In this document: positions 19,168-28,406 of the stretch, piece by piece
Position numbering within the stretch: the stretch's first letter is position 1
How the letters are laid out: every line of letters starts with the position of its first letter
The notes under the pieces: model-generated
The model's input: the letters and a program-made list of their open reading frames with translations, nothing else
Database searches by the model: none
What the model was told of the DNA's origin: nothing
NCBI RefSeq assembly: GCF_019511605.1
Contig: NZ_JAEUAV010000001.1
Location: 682,001-746,000 of the forward strand
Source of the DNA: Paraburkholderia phenoliruptrix
GTDB taxonomy: Bacteria; Pseudomonadota; Gammaproteobacteria; Burkholderiales; Burkholderiaceae
DNA length: 64,000 nucleotides
Direction: 5' to 3'
Made by a program: the position numbers and the translations under genes

Positions 19168-19742
19168 CGCTGCGAGCAGGAGCGCGTGCGGATTGCGGTC
19201 GGCGCGGCGGGTCGCCGGCCCGCTTATTGCCCGTTCCTTACCGGCGAGTCAGCGTCTTGTCCGATCGATGACTTCGTCGAACGAGCGGCGGCGAGCGTGC
19301 TGGATCTCCTCGGAGAAGGTGTAGCGATGAATTGGCCGATGCCGAGAAGCGGCGGCTTTTCAGAACGCCACGTCAACATGTGTTTTCACCCAGCCTCGGT
19401 CGCGTGCCGCCGACCGGTCTCCACGGCCGCGCCGGCCCGCTGCATGACCGGGATGAGGCTCTGGCCGGCCGTGAGCCGCCGGTCGAGGTCGCCATCCATT
19501 CGCATGGTCGAGGTTCAATCTGCTCTCGCTCAATGGCCGCTCTCGGGCGAGTGGATGGCGGGTTGCACTACCCCGATGTGGACCAACATCGGACTCTTTG
19601 AAGAGGTCCGTCACTGTCCGCTTGTCGGTTGATGTCCGTCTGACCGTGACGGGTCGGCATGCCGCAATCGGCTCTGCGAACTCATCGCCGCAAAGCGGTC
19701 AGTGGTCTTGCTTGCGCATCAAGGCAGCATGAGTGAGCGCCA

Positions 19743-20834
19743 CTAGGCGTCAAACCATTCGCCGAAACGGCGCAGACACTCTTCAGCGATAGGCGCCGCC
19801 CGATCAAGCATGACCTGCTCCTGCGCGCGAACCGCGTCTCGCCAGTTGACCGCCGACACGATTGCTTCAGCGAGTTCCGCAGCGTCGAGCATGGCCAGAT
19901 TGACGCCCGTGCCCATTGGCGGCATTACATGTGCGGCATCTCCTATCAGCGTCAGTCCCGACTTCACGGGCCACTTCGTCCCGGCAGGGAGACTGACGAT
20001 CGGGCGAATGGCGGCGATCCGATCGGCGTCCGTGATGAGCGATAGCAAAGCGGGCGACCAGCCTGCGTATCGGGCCAGAAGGTCGAGTGTGCTTATCCCC
20101 ACCAAGGATTGTTCCGGTCGTTCGGTAGTGACATTGGACGTTTTGAATGCGGCGTACACCCGCACTACGGCATTGCCGTTGCGCTGAGCAAAGATTCCTT
20201 TCTCTTCATGCAGTGCGAGGAGCGTGCCGCGCCCGACGAATCGTGCAATTGCTGGGTGCTTGCGGTCTACGTCGGTAATCCATAGCTCGACGAAAGTCAC
20301 GCCGGTGTAGACCGGACGTGCGTCGGTGAGTGCAGTCCTCACCGCGGAGCCGGCGCCATCTGCACCGATAACCAGGTCGCACTCTCGCACTGCCCCGCCC
20401 TTCAGACGCACCGACCAGCGTCCGTTAGCTGCCTGGACGACATCGACTATGCGAGCGCCCCAGACGACAATCTCCGGTGGAAGCGGATCAAGCAACATCT
20501 TTCGCAACACCACTCGATCGATCTCGGGACGCGTTCCTGTTCCTGGCTCTGGAATTTCTTCGCGAAGAACAACGCCTGTCAGGGCATCCACAACCTTTTG
20601 CCCTTGATCGTCGTGACGGGCAAGAGCAAGAAAGGGCTCCAACAAACCTGCCTTTCGTAATGCCAGTTGTCCTTCGTGCGGGTGCAGATCCAATGTGCCG
20701 CCCTGGTCTCGCGAAGACAGAGAGGCATCAGCTTCGAGTACGGTCACTTCGAATCCGTGGCGGCAAAGCATGTTCGCGGCAAGGAGCCCGGCTGGGCCGC
20801 CGCCCGCAATCACGATAGATGGTTTCGATGACAT
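19743..20834 (-). CDS. FAD-dependent monooxygenase (TetX/PHBH-like)
   Basis: 363-residue class A flavoprotein hydroxylase. FAD motif GGGPAGLLAANML (about 11-23), the DLVIGADGAGSAVR (DG) motif in the middle, and LIGDAAHVMPPMGTGVNLAM (GD motif) near 290-310. Overall pattern, including GGTLDLHPHEGQLALRKAGL, resembles the TetX subgroup, which hydroxylates tetracyclines and other polycyclic phenols; the native substrate here is unknown. Diverges from the AraC gene at 20965, its likely regulator. Confidence 0.9.
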   Translation of the reverse strand: MSSKPSIVIAGGGPAGLLAANMLCRHGFEVTVLEADASLSSRDQGGTLDLHPHEGQLALRKAGLLEPFLALARHDDQGQKVVDALTGVVLREEIPEPGTGTRPEIDRVVLRKMLLDPLPPEIVVWGARIVDVVQAANGRWSVRLKGGAVRECDLVIGADGAGSAVRTALTDARPVYTGVTFVELWITDVDRKHPAIARFVGRGTLLALHEEKGIFAQRNGNAVVRVYAAFKTSNVTTERPEQSLVGISTLDLLARYAGWSPALLSLITDADRIAAIRPIVSLPAGTKWPVKSGLTLIGDAAHVMPPMGTGVNLAMLDAAELAEAIVSAVNWRDAVRAQEQVMLDRAAPIAEECLRRFGEWFDA

Positions 20835-20964
20835 ATCGGTTCTGTTGGTCAGGTTTCGGACATAAGGCTCGGAACGGCTTGAAGGTTAAGCGTCGGAAGA
20901 CTTGATCCGTTATCGATATCTGGTCAAAATACATTGAATATCGGCCAACCTTCCACACCCCACG

Positions 20965-21765
20965 ATGCCGGCTCGTGAATCAACCAAGGCCAACCCGTTA
21001 CGCCGGGAACCAAGGGACCCAATGGAGCGGTTCACGCGAGAGACCTCGCAGAAGGGAAAAGGCCGCACCGGCTTTCACCGGCATCCAGAGGGGCAACTGA
21101 TCTGTATCGTCACGGGCCGCTTGCAAATTCAAACGGAGGTCGGTGCGTGGCTGTTGCCGCCAAGGCGGGCGATCTGGATTCCGCCCAACCTTATGCATAC
21201 CGGCGACCTGCGGGGCGTCAAAGCGTGGTCGCACATTCTGCTGTCGCCCAACCGCTGCCGTCTGCTACCTGAGCGGCCGCAGGTAATCGCGGTCGGATCG
21301 TTGCTAGAAGCGCTGATACAGCGCGTCGCACCGTGGGACCATACCGTCGCGCGAACGCCTGAAGAAGCGCGGATCGTCTCCGTGATGATCGATGAAATTC
21401 GCGCGGCAAAGCATGAACCGCTGCACCTTCCCCTACCCGGCGACAAACGCCTGCTCAAGATGGTCGACATCGTGTTGAACGATTTGAGTCGGGAGCACTC
21501 TCTGGAAGCACTGTCGTCAATGGCCGGCCTGTCGGCAAGAACCGCTCGGCGCCTGTTTGCCGCATCGCTCGGCATTTCGTTGGCCGAATGGCGACAGCAG
21601 GCGTTGCTTCTACGTGCGATCGATCTGCTTGCGCAGGGCGAGTCCGTATCGGCAGTGGCAGATGTGCTGGGCTACGCCAGCCCGAGCAGTTTCATTGCGA
21701 TGTTCCGCATTGCGTTTGGTGTGACACCGGGGAAATATGTCAAGGCTGACGGCCACGATGCCTGA
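20965..21765 (+). CDS. AraC-family regulator with N-terminal cupin
   Basis: 266 residues. Cupin region FHRHPEGQLICIVTGRLQI with WLLPPRRAIWIPPN; C-terminal HTH pair with LEALSSMAGLSARTARRLFA and VSAVADVLGYASPSSFIAMFRIAFGV. This cupin-AraC type often controls an adjacent efflux or detoxification gene; here the divergent FAD monooxygenase is the obvious candidate. Confidence 0.88.
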   Translation: MPARESTKANPLRREPRDPMERFTRETSQKGKGRTGFHRHPEGQLICIVTGRLQIQTEVGAWLLPPRRAIWIPPNLMHTGDLRGVKAWSHILLSPNRCRLLPERPQVIAVGSLLEALIQRVAPWDHTVARTPEEARIVSVMIDEIRAAKHEPLHLPLPGDKRLLKMVDIVLNDLSREHSLEALSSMAGLSARTARRLFAASLGISLAEWRQQALLLRAIDLLAQGESVSAVADVLGYASPSSFIAMFRIAFGVTPGKYVKADGHDA

Positions 21766-21947
21766 TGTCGACGTCCTGCGAAAGCGTTCCGTTTGCCAGC
21801 GCGGTAATGACTCGCTTCGTTTGTCGGTCCAAGAACCTGCTGTGCGCTATCGCTGAGACGGGGACCATGCGGATACTGCTTTGCTCTCTTCTTAGAAGGA
21901 ATGCGATTCGCTATGGCCGAAAGGACGAGCCGCTGTCCTTTCGTTAG

Positions 21948-22109
21948 CGAAAGCATCCACGTCGCGGTGAGGGACTAAAGGATGGCTCCGCGGTGCGTTT
22001 CGAGTGCGTCGATGTTTTTGAATTCGACGACAACGGGCTAATCGAGCGGATGATCATCGTCTACGATACCCATCCTGTTCGCAGTACGGTAGGTGACAAA
22101 TACGCGTAG
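21948..22109 (+). pseudogene. C-terminal fragment of an NTF2/SnoaL-like protein
   Basis: Open for 53 codons; the end reads VDVFEFDDNGLIERMIIVYD then THP, the typical last strands of NTF2-like (SnoaL/ketosteroid isomerase fold) proteins, and stops normally. Upstream the frame is closed by a stop at 21945 and no start or N-terminal helices remain. The preceding segment from 21766 shows no gene. Confidence 0.5.
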
Positions 22110-22144
22110 CCGAATCGATCTCGTATAAATGCAGCAACCGCACG

Positions 22145-23035
22145 TCAGGCAGCCGCCCGAACCATGTCGATGAACGCTCGCAAACTGGTCGGCATATGGC
22201 GGGTGCCAGGGAAGTAAAGGAACAGACCAGGAATCAGCGGACACCAATCCTCGAGCACCGCAACCAGGCGGCCATCACTTAATGCCGCACGGGCATAGGG
22301 TTCCGGGACATAAGCGATGCCCAGGCCGTCTATCGCTGCCTCCACTATCAACTGAGTGTTGTCGAGTGTCAGGGCGCCCGGTACGTCGATCGCCATGTCC
22401 TGCCCTCGCTTGAGAAACTCCCAGCGATAGCGCTTACCGCTCGGAAGGCGTTGCCGGATGCATTGGTGCTGAAGCAGCGCATCCGGCATTGTCGGTGCCG
22501 GATGACTGACCAGATATCCGGGAGAAGCCACGGCCAGGAAACGCATGTCGGGCCCAAGACGAATCGCGACCATGTCCCTCGGCACGGCCTCGCCCAATCT
22601 CACGCCCGCGTCGAAACCCTGTTCAACAATATCCACGAGCCGTCCCTCAGCCACAAGGTCAAGCTCTATACCCGGATAGCGTGCGAGAAATTCGGGCACG
22701 ACGGTCTGAAGCAACAAGCGAATGGCACCTTCGCTGCCATTGATTCGCAGCGTACCCCTTGGATTTCCTTGTGCGCCGGCGACTTCCTCCAGGGCCGCAT
22801 CGAGATCGCCCACGAGCGGACCAATGCGCCGTAACAGGCTCTCGCCCGCCTCGGTTAGCGACACACTACGTGTTGTCCGGTGCAGCAGGCGAGTACCCAG
22901 GTTGTCTTCCAACCCCCGCATTGCATGGCTAAGCGTGGAGCGGGTGACCCCGAGCAGATCGGCGGCACGCCGGAAGCTACGGTGTTCGGCAACAGCCATA
23001 AAGGCTCTCAGATCGTCCAGCGTCGGCTTGCTCAT
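22145..23035 (-). CDS. LysR-family transcriptional regulator
   Basis: 296 residues. Winged helix LDDLRAFMAVAEHRSFRRAADLLGVTRSTLSHAMRGLEDNLG; the effector domain contains GTLRINGSEGAIRLLLQTVVPEFLARYPG. It belongs to the CrgA-like subgroup commonly paired with a divergent oxidoreductase. The SDR gene at 23145 is the likely target; two inverted repeats fill the 109-base gap. Confidence 0.92.
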   Translation of the reverse strand: MSKPTLDDLRAFMAVAEHRSFRRAADLLGVTRSTLSHAMRGLEDNLGTRLLHRTTRSVSLTEAGESLLRRIGPLVGDLDAALEEVAGAQGNPRGTLRINGSEGAIRLLLQTVVPEFLARYPGIELDLVAEGRLVDIVEQGFDAGVRLGEAVPRDMVAIRLGPDMRFLAVASPGYLVSHPAPTMPDALLQHQCIRQRLPSGKRYRWEFLKRGQDMAIDVPGALTLDNTQLIVEAAIDGLGIAYVPEPYARAALSDGRLVAVLEDWCPLIPGLFLYFPGTRHMPTSLRAFIDMVRAAA

Positions 23036-23060
23036 TGGTGGTTGTTTTTCACCTCGTCAT

Positions 23061-23093
23061 CCAATCAATTGGTGATTATCGCCACAATGATAA
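23061..23093. promoter_or_regulatory. Two short palindromes between LysR and SDR genes
   Basis: CCAAT-CA-ATTGG (23061-23072) and TTATC-N8-GATAA (23076-23093). Candidate LysR binding sites; AT-rich for this genome. Confidence 0.4.
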
Positions 23094-23144
23094 CGACGTA
23101 GCATGAACCGCACTCCCTTTTCTTTTATTCAAAGGACGCAAATC

Positions 23145-23975
23145 ATGCACAAGACCTGGCTCATTACAGGAACCTCTACTGGCCTCGGCCGGATTCTCAC
23201 CGAACGCTTGCTGGAACGCGGCGACCGGGTGGTTGCCACTCTGCGGCGGGCAGGCGCGCTCGACGAACTCCTCGCAAAATACGGTGATCGTCTGTGTGTC
23301 CTTCAGCTCGACGTTACGGATGTCGAATCAACCAGAACCGCAGTGGCAAAAGCCTTCGACCGTATGGGGCGCATCGACGTGGTGGTCAGCAATGCCGGGT
23401 ATGGCCTCTTCGGCGCGGCGGAAGAAGTGAGCGACACGCAGATTGAACGGCAGATCGCCACCAACCTGACGGGCTCGATCCAGCTCATCCGGGCAGTACT
23501 GCCACACCTTCGCAAGCAAGGCGGCGGGCGTATCGTCCAGGTCTCGTCGGAGGGCGGACAAATCGCCTATCCAAACTTCAGCCTTTACCACGCCACCAAG
23601 TGGGGAATCGAAGGTTTTGTCGAATCTGTCGCCAAGGAGGTCGCGCCGTTCGGCATTGATTGCCTGATTGTTGAGCCGGGCCCAACTGCAACTAACTTCC
23701 GCCAAGGATTGGATCACGCGCAGCCTATGCCTTGCTATGAAGACACACCAGCCGGTGAAGTACGCAGGGCAGTATCGTCCGGCACGTTCGCGCTGAAGGG
23801 CGATGCCGTCAAAACGGTCATCGCAATGATTGGCGCGGTCGATGCCGAAAGACCGCCTTTGCGGCTGACGCTGGGCAGTACCGCCTACGCTTCGATCAGC
23901 CAGGGACTGACCGAGCGGTTGCGCTGCCTGGAGGCAAAGAAAGACGTCGCGCTTTCCGCTGATCGGGACGAGTAA
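23145..23975 (+). CDS. Classical SDR oxidoreductase
   Basis: 276 residues from ATG 23145, preceded by AAAGGA; the upstream ATG 23103 adds 14 residues that do not look coding. TGTSTGLGRILTERLL cofactor motif, NAGYGLFG, Ser in QVSSEGGQIAYP, and YHATKWGIEGF as YxxxK; VEPGPTATNF follows. This is the SDR subgroup typically regulated by the adjacent divergent LysR. Substrate unknown. Confidence 0.92.
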   Translation: MHKTWLITGTSTGLGRILTERLLERGDRVVATLRRAGALDELLAKYGDRLCVLQLDVTDVESTRTAVAKAFDRMGRIDVVVSNAGYGLFGAAEEVSDTQIERQIATNLTGSIQLIRAVLPHLRKQGGGRIVQVSSEGGQIAYPNFSLYHATKWGIEGFVESVAKEVAPFGIDCLIVEPGPTATNFRQGLDHAQPMPCYEDTPAGEVRRAVSSGTFALKGDAVKTVIAMIGAVDAERPPLRLTLGSTAYASISQGLTERLRCLEAKKDVALSADRDE

Positions 23976-24289
23976 AGTCGGTTGGCCGGCGCCGCCTTGC
24001 CGGTGTAGCCGCTATCACGACTTGTATGGCTGAGACGAGGGGGCGCCGTGCGAGCTTCTAACCAAGCCATCGTAGCCGCAGGGTGTCACGCGCGCGCCGC
24101 TCCGACGAGGATCTATCACAGCGGCATCGCCGTGCGAGCGCTCAACGACACTGACGCCGCGACGGAGTTCATGGCGCAGTTCCGAGGCGTCCAGGACGCC
24201 AACGCCACAGGGGCCGGCATTGACCAGGTCGCGGACGATTTATTGTCCTATTTAGCCGGTCTAAGCGGCCACTGCGATGACCAATAAGT
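23976..24289. other. Gene-free stretch
   Basis: A 79-codon frame (24048-24287, plus strand) has no start context and no recognised domain. TAAGCGGCCACTGC near 24260 is a weak copy of the dispersed motif. Convergent gene ends on both sides would need terminators here; none is clear. Confidence 0.35.
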
Positions 24290-25246
24290 TCATGTTGCGA
24301 CTGCTGAGTTGGGCACATAGACGATGCGGTGCCCAGGATCAGCCCAGGCGGTGGACACGTCAGAAAGCGGGACTGCGCGGTAGTCGAGCGATAGTTTCGC
24401 CTCTGCGGCGGCCCGTAAAACGCCATTTATGGCGCCGATCAATCCGTGCACGCTCACGCTGCCGAGACCGCTTCCCATGATTTCGATAGCGGAGGACCGC
24501 AATACAGAAGCGGGCAACGCGACCTCGCCCCCAGCGGCGGAACCGACCTGGACAAAGCGGAGCGGTACGCCCGAAGGACAAGCCTTCGCGGCCGCAACAA
24601 GAATTGAGCGCGCACTCGCTCCCCACAGATAGTCGAGCACCACGTGAACCCCGCGGGCAAGGTGCGGGTGCAACGCAGCCTCGAACGCTTCGCGGTCTTC
24701 GCCAAGAGGAACCACGGCATCCGCGCCGACGGTGCGAAGCACTGCTTCGTTACGGCCGGTCGCTATCACGCGTGCCGCGCCCAGATGTCGCGCAATCCAT
24801 ACCGCAAGCTTTCCCGCTACGCCTGTCGCGCCGTTTATCAGGACCGTCTCGCCGTTGATCAGCCGCGCGCGTTCGGTCAGTGCGGCCCAGGACGACATGC
24901 CTGGGTTGGCGAGCACGGCGGCGGCGGTGTCTTCGAGGTCATCTGGCAGCGGCAGCCACTGTCCATCGGCGACCACAGTGCGATCGGCCATAGCGCCAAA
25001 CGGCGCGCGGGGCAGCAGGAAGTAAACCCGTCTTCCGTCATCGAGCCGCCCCACGCCATCGACCCCAACAACAAACGGATACTGTCCGGTTGCGCTGTAA
25101 TGATGACCGGCAGCACGGCCACGGGCGAGCTGACTCAACGCGGATGCTGTTACATGGACAACGACCTCGCCCGGCTCCGCGACCGGTTCGGCGAAATCGT
25201 CATAAACCGGCAGATGGCCGGGCTTCAAAGCGATTGCAGCTTTCAT
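24290..25246 (-). CDS. Zinc-independent MDR alcohol dehydrogenase/quinone oxidoreductase
   Basis: 318-residue medium-chain dehydrogenase. N-terminal GroES-like domain followed by a Rossmann fold with VLINGATGVAGKLAVWIARHLGAARVIATGRN. The catalytic and structural zinc cysteines of classical ADHs are absent, as in quinone oxidoreductases. GGAAGG precedes the start. Monocistronic as far as seen. Confidence 0.87.
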   Translation of the reverse strand: MKAAIALKPGHLPVYDDFAEPVAEPGEVVVHVTASALSQLARGRAAGHHYSATGQYPFVVGVDGVGRLDDGRRVYFLLPRAPFGAMADRTVVADGQWLPLPDDLEDTAAAVLANPGMSSWAALTERARLINGETVLINGATGVAGKLAVWIARHLGAARVIATGRNEAVLRTVGADAVVPLGEDREAFEAALHPHLARGVHVVLDYLWGASARSILVAAAKACPSGVPLRFVQVGSAAGGEVALPASVLRSSAIEIMGSGLGSVSVHGLIGAINGVLRAAAEAKLSLDYRAVPLSDVSTAWADPGHRIVYVPNSAVAT

Positions 25247-25430
25247 CTTGACCTTCCGAAGTCATAGGTGGGGTTGATCCCTGATCGATGCCGGGAATCG
25301 TCATGCCGCTTTCATCCAAAAGACTCGCGACCGCGTGGGACGCCAATTCCTGCTAACGCGGGGCATCGTCGCGTGGGTAATCGCCGTTCAAAATGCGCAG
25401 ATGCGCAACTAAGCGCGGATGCAGCGCCTT

Positions 25431-25802
25431 TTAATCCAGGTTGAATCGTGTGGCGGAAAGACGCATGTTAATCGACAGCGTCCCTTCGCGCAGTTCCCAT
25501 AGCTTCAGTTCATAACGGCGCAGTCCACGGCGAATGAACGGCTCCGCGTCCATGAACTCTCCAGCTTCCTTTTCGGTGGCGGCATACAGCACCGTCATTC
25601 CTTCGCCCACGATATGGCCTTCAGTAACGAACGGCCCGGACAGGAACACCTTGTCCTCGTGCTCGACAAGATAACGAATATGCTCGGGAATGTGCGGCAT
25701 CGTCTCTTCAACGGAGGCGACCGGATAGCTGAATGCCACATAAAGACGCTTGCGCAGGTTCGGTGCGACGAGGCGCTGAATTTCAGCCTGAAGCTCTGAC
25801 AT
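25431..25802 (-). CDS. YciI-like (YCII-related) protein
   Basis: 123 residues with a ferredoxin-like YCII fold: RLVAPNLRKRLYVAFSYP, IRYLVEHEDKVFLSGPFV and GEFMDAEPFIRRGLRRYELKLW. Related proteins include muconolactone isomerase-like and chlorohydroquinone-type enzymes, so a role in an aromatic pathway is plausible, but the conserved catalytic His-Asp pair of YciI is not obvious. AAGGAA precedes the ATG. It starts 55 bases after the MFS stop, so it is probably the last gene of the minus-strand operon 28113-25431. Confidence 0.78.
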   Translation of the reverse strand: MSELQAEIQRLVAPNLRKRLYVAFSYPVASVEETMPHIPEHIRYLVEHEDKVFLSGPFVTEGHIVGEGMTVLYAATEKEAGEFMDAEPFIRRGLRRYELKLWELREGTLSINMRLSATRFNLD

Positions 25803-25857
25803 GAGATATTCCTTCAGTGTTGACTGCGTGAAAATAATGCCTGTGTCGCGAGGGCGT

Positions 25858-27165
25858 TCATTCGAGCGTCGACGTCCAGTTGCACCGGCTCCCTCGACGG
25901 TCCGCGGCGCGAATCGACAGCGCGAAGCCCAGCACGACAGTGAAGCAGACCAGCGGCACCCAGTACGCGGTGTTCGTCGTAAAGCGGTCGGCGATTGCGC
26001 CCATCACCAACGGTGCGACAGCGCCACCGACCAGCGCCATCACATGGAACGAGCCGGCGCGCCCTGTACGCACGCCAAGCCCTTTGATGCCGAGCGCGAA
26101 GATGGTCGGAAACATGATCGACTCGAAGAAAAACACGGCGGTCAGTGCGATCACTGGAACTGGGCCGCTGGTCACGCAAGCGGCGATGCAAAGCACGAGC
26201 GAGGCAACCGCGTATGTCGCCAGCATCGCGGCGGCATCGAAGCGCTGCATCAACGCGGTCGAAAGAAAGCGGCCGCCCGTGAACGCGATCATCGCTCCCG
26301 ACAGGATGAATGCCGCCTTGCTTACCGGCAACGCGGGCCAGTGTTCGGTTGCGAAATTGATGAAGAACGCAGCGATACCCGCCTGAGCCGAGAAGTAGAA
26401 AAATTGCGCGACGACGCTGAACACGAAGCGCCGCTCACGGCGCAGCGGCAACGCTTCGTTCGCGTCTGCCGCCGGTAGCCGCGCGTCCCGGCCCGGCTCC
26501 GGCAAGGCAACCTGCCAGAATGCGAGGGCGAGCAGCAGAATTACCGTTGCAATCACGATATAGGTTGTTCGCACCGAAGCCACATTGGATGCCGCCGCAG
26601 CTGCCGCATTCGCGACTTCGGCGCCAGGGCGGAAGAAGAAAAGACCGCCAATCAAGGGGCCAGCAAACGCGCCGAAACCGGTGAACGCCTGCGCGAGGTT
26701 GAGCCGGCGCGCCCCGCCATCGGGCGACCCGAGCACGGTCACGTACGAATTCGCCGCGCTCTCCAGGCACGCCGCGCCGCATGCCAGCACGAACAGCGCC
26801 ATCAGGAACGGATAGAAGCGATGCTGTGACGTCGCAGGAGCGAACAGCAGCGCGCCAAGCGCGAAGATGGCGAGTCCGAGCAGGATGCCGCGCTTGTACC
26901 CGTAGCGACCGACGAACAGTCCGGAGGGAACCGCCACGAGGAAATAGGCGCCGAAATAGCAGGTCTGCAGCAACGCGGACTGCAAGCGCGTGACGTTGAG
27001 CGTCTGCTGGAAATGTTTGTTCAGCACATCGAGCAGACCGTACGTGAGGCCCCACGCGAAGAACAGGCTGATGACGAGCGCGAGGGCAATGCGGTAGCGC
27101 ACGGCTTCATCGCGTGCAGTCGCGGCCGCTGAGTCGGCGATGGTGGACGAAGTGGAAGTGGCCAT
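25858..27165 (-). CDS. MFS transporter, FucP/GlcP-like
   Basis: 435 residues, about 12 helices. LFFAWGLTYGLLDVLNKHFQQTLNVTRLQSALLQTCYFGAYFL (read in parts) is the hallmark start of the fucose:H+ symporter (FHS) family; VGRYGYKRGILLGL is the MFS loop. Despite the family name, members carry varied solutes; the neighbouring dioxygenase suggests an aromatic or hydroxy acid substrate. GAGG before the start; 12 bases separate it from the dehydrogenase gene upstream. Confidence 0.87.
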   Translation of the reverse strand: MATSTSSTIADSAAATARDEAVRYRIALALVISLFFAWGLTYGLLDVLNKHFQQTLNVTRLQSALLQTCYFGAYFLVAVPSGLFVGRYGYKRGILLGLAIFALGALLFAPATSQHRFYPFLMALFVLACGAACLESAANSYVTVLGSPDGGARRLNLAQAFTGFGAFAGPLIGGLFFFRPGAEVANAAAAAASNVASVRTTYIVIATVILLLALAFWQVALPEPGRDARLPAADANEALPLRRERRFVFSVVAQFFYFSAQAGIAAFFINFATEHWPALPVSKAAFILSGAMIAFTGGRFLSTALMQRFDAAAMLATYAVASLVLCIAACVTSGPVPVIALTAVFFFESIMFPTIFALGIKGLGVRTGRAGSFHVMALVGGAVAPLVMGAIADRFTTNTAYWVPLVCFTVVLGFALSIRAADRRGSRCNWTSTLE

Positions 27166-27177
27166 GTCGGACCTCGC

Positions 27178-28113
27178 TCATGCATCGCGCCGCGCACGCG
27201 CGGAGCGCAGCGACAGCTTGATCGTCGCGGCATAGTCCTCGCTGCCCAAGCCGAACGCCGATGCGTGATCGAGCGCCTGCGAGACCACCGACGTGATGGG
27301 CAATGGCAGGTGTGCATCGGCGCCCGCTTCCAGAATCAGGCCAACGTCCTTGCGCATCTGCTCCACCGTGAAGGTCGGCGAGTAGTCGTGCGCGACGAGT
27401 TGCTGCGCCTTAGCCTTCACGATGGGCGAGGCCACCGCGCTTTCGCACAGCACCTGCCACATGTCGCGCCAGGCGAGGCCGCCCTGCTCGCCGATCGCGA
27501 GCGCTTCGCCCAGCATGCCGACGGTATTGGCGACCATCGAATTGATGACCAGCTTCATCGTGCGCGCCTGTTCCGCCCCGCCGACGTAGAACTGCGACGG
27601 TCCCAGCAGCCGCAGCAACGGCAAAACACGGCGATACTGCTCGAACGGACCGGATGCGATTGCAGTCAGTTGCGCCTGTTCGGCCATCCGTGCATTGCCC
27701 GATACGGTCACGCGTAAATAGTCGACCCCCGCCTCCTCGAACACACGAGCAACGCGAGCCGACGCCTTCGTCGACACGGTGCTCGTATCGACATATAACT
27801 GCCCTGGACGCGCACGCGCGGCAAGCTCCCACGCAACCGCCTCGAAAGCTGCGTCGTGCGGAAGCGACGTAATCAGGATTGCGGCCTTATCGGCAATCGC
27901 ATCCAGCGTGTCGAGCACCGGCAGACCGCCGGCGCGGGCCAGCGAAGCGCGCTCGCTGCTGGTATCGAATGCGGATACGCGGTGGCCGTGCCGGCGCAGG
28001 CGCTGCGCCATCGGCAGGCCCATCTTGCCGACACCGACGAAGCCGATGTCGAAAAGGTCCTCATCTGCTAAGCGGGTATCGCCTTCGGCGCAGACGCCAG
28101 CTATGTCTTCCAT
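27178..28113 (-). CDS. NAD(P)-dependent dehydrogenase (HIBADH family)
   Basis: 311 residues. DIGFVGVGKMGLPMAQRLRRHGH Rossmann motif, DTSTVSTKASARVARVFEEAGVDYLRVTVSG substrate motif, and MKLVINSMVANTVG with the catalytic Lys. ATG 28113 is preceded by GGGAG; the longer frame to 28176 lacks a signal. First gene of the minus-strand operon, divergent from the cupin gene. Likely oxidises or reduces a hydroxyacid or semialdehyde produced by the cluster. Confidence 0.88.
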   Translation of the reverse strand: MEDIAGVCAEGDTRLADEDLFDIGFVGVGKMGLPMAQRLRRHGHRVSAFDTSSERASLARAGGLPVLDTLDAIADKAAILITSLPHDAAFEAVAWELAARARPGQLYVDTSTVSTKASARVARVFEEAGVDYLRVTVSGNARMAEQAQLTAIASGPFEQYRRVLPLLRLLGPSQFYVGGAEQARTMKLVINSMVANTVGMLGEALAIGEQGGLAWRDMWQVLCESAVASPIVKAKAQQLVAHDYSPTFTVEQMRKDVGLILEAGADAHLPLPITSVVSQALDHASAFGLGSEDYAATIKLSLRSARARRDA

Positions 28114-28406
28114 GAATGTCTCCCGGTTGTAGTGAATTGCGCCGGCGAGCAGTTCGAGCGCCGGCGTCTGAACCAATCGTAAGTGGCGCCAAGCGCTCCG
28201 TCCAACACCGAATATTTCTGAGCCCGATGCCCGTTTGTTATCGGAGGTGCGCTATTGCCTTTTTGCGGATGCCTGCGGCCGATGCCGGAAAGTTATTGAG
28301 GCTTTCAAAAAATGGTGTTGGATTTCGCGCGGCGGGCTGGATACGCTCGGTTTGTGGGCCGCAATACATGCAGGCCACGCTCGATACCTCTATGGAGAAC
28401 ACGATT

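Larger units (their letters stand above)
18579..19742. other. 1.2-kb gene-poor stretch
   Basis: No recognisable gene on either strand apart from the doubtful ORF at 18853-19167. Frames over 19051-19632 are open but shift between incompatible phases and resemble nothing I know. The 3' end (19610-19700) carries GTCCGCTTGTCGG and CAAAGCGGTCAGTGG, members of the dispersed GCGG motif family. Probably the scar of one or more deleted genes. Confidence 0.45.

Noticed and set aside
24048..24287. 79-codon plus-strand ORF
   Set aside because: No ribosome site or recognised domain; partly overlaps a dispersed motif. Left as gene-free.
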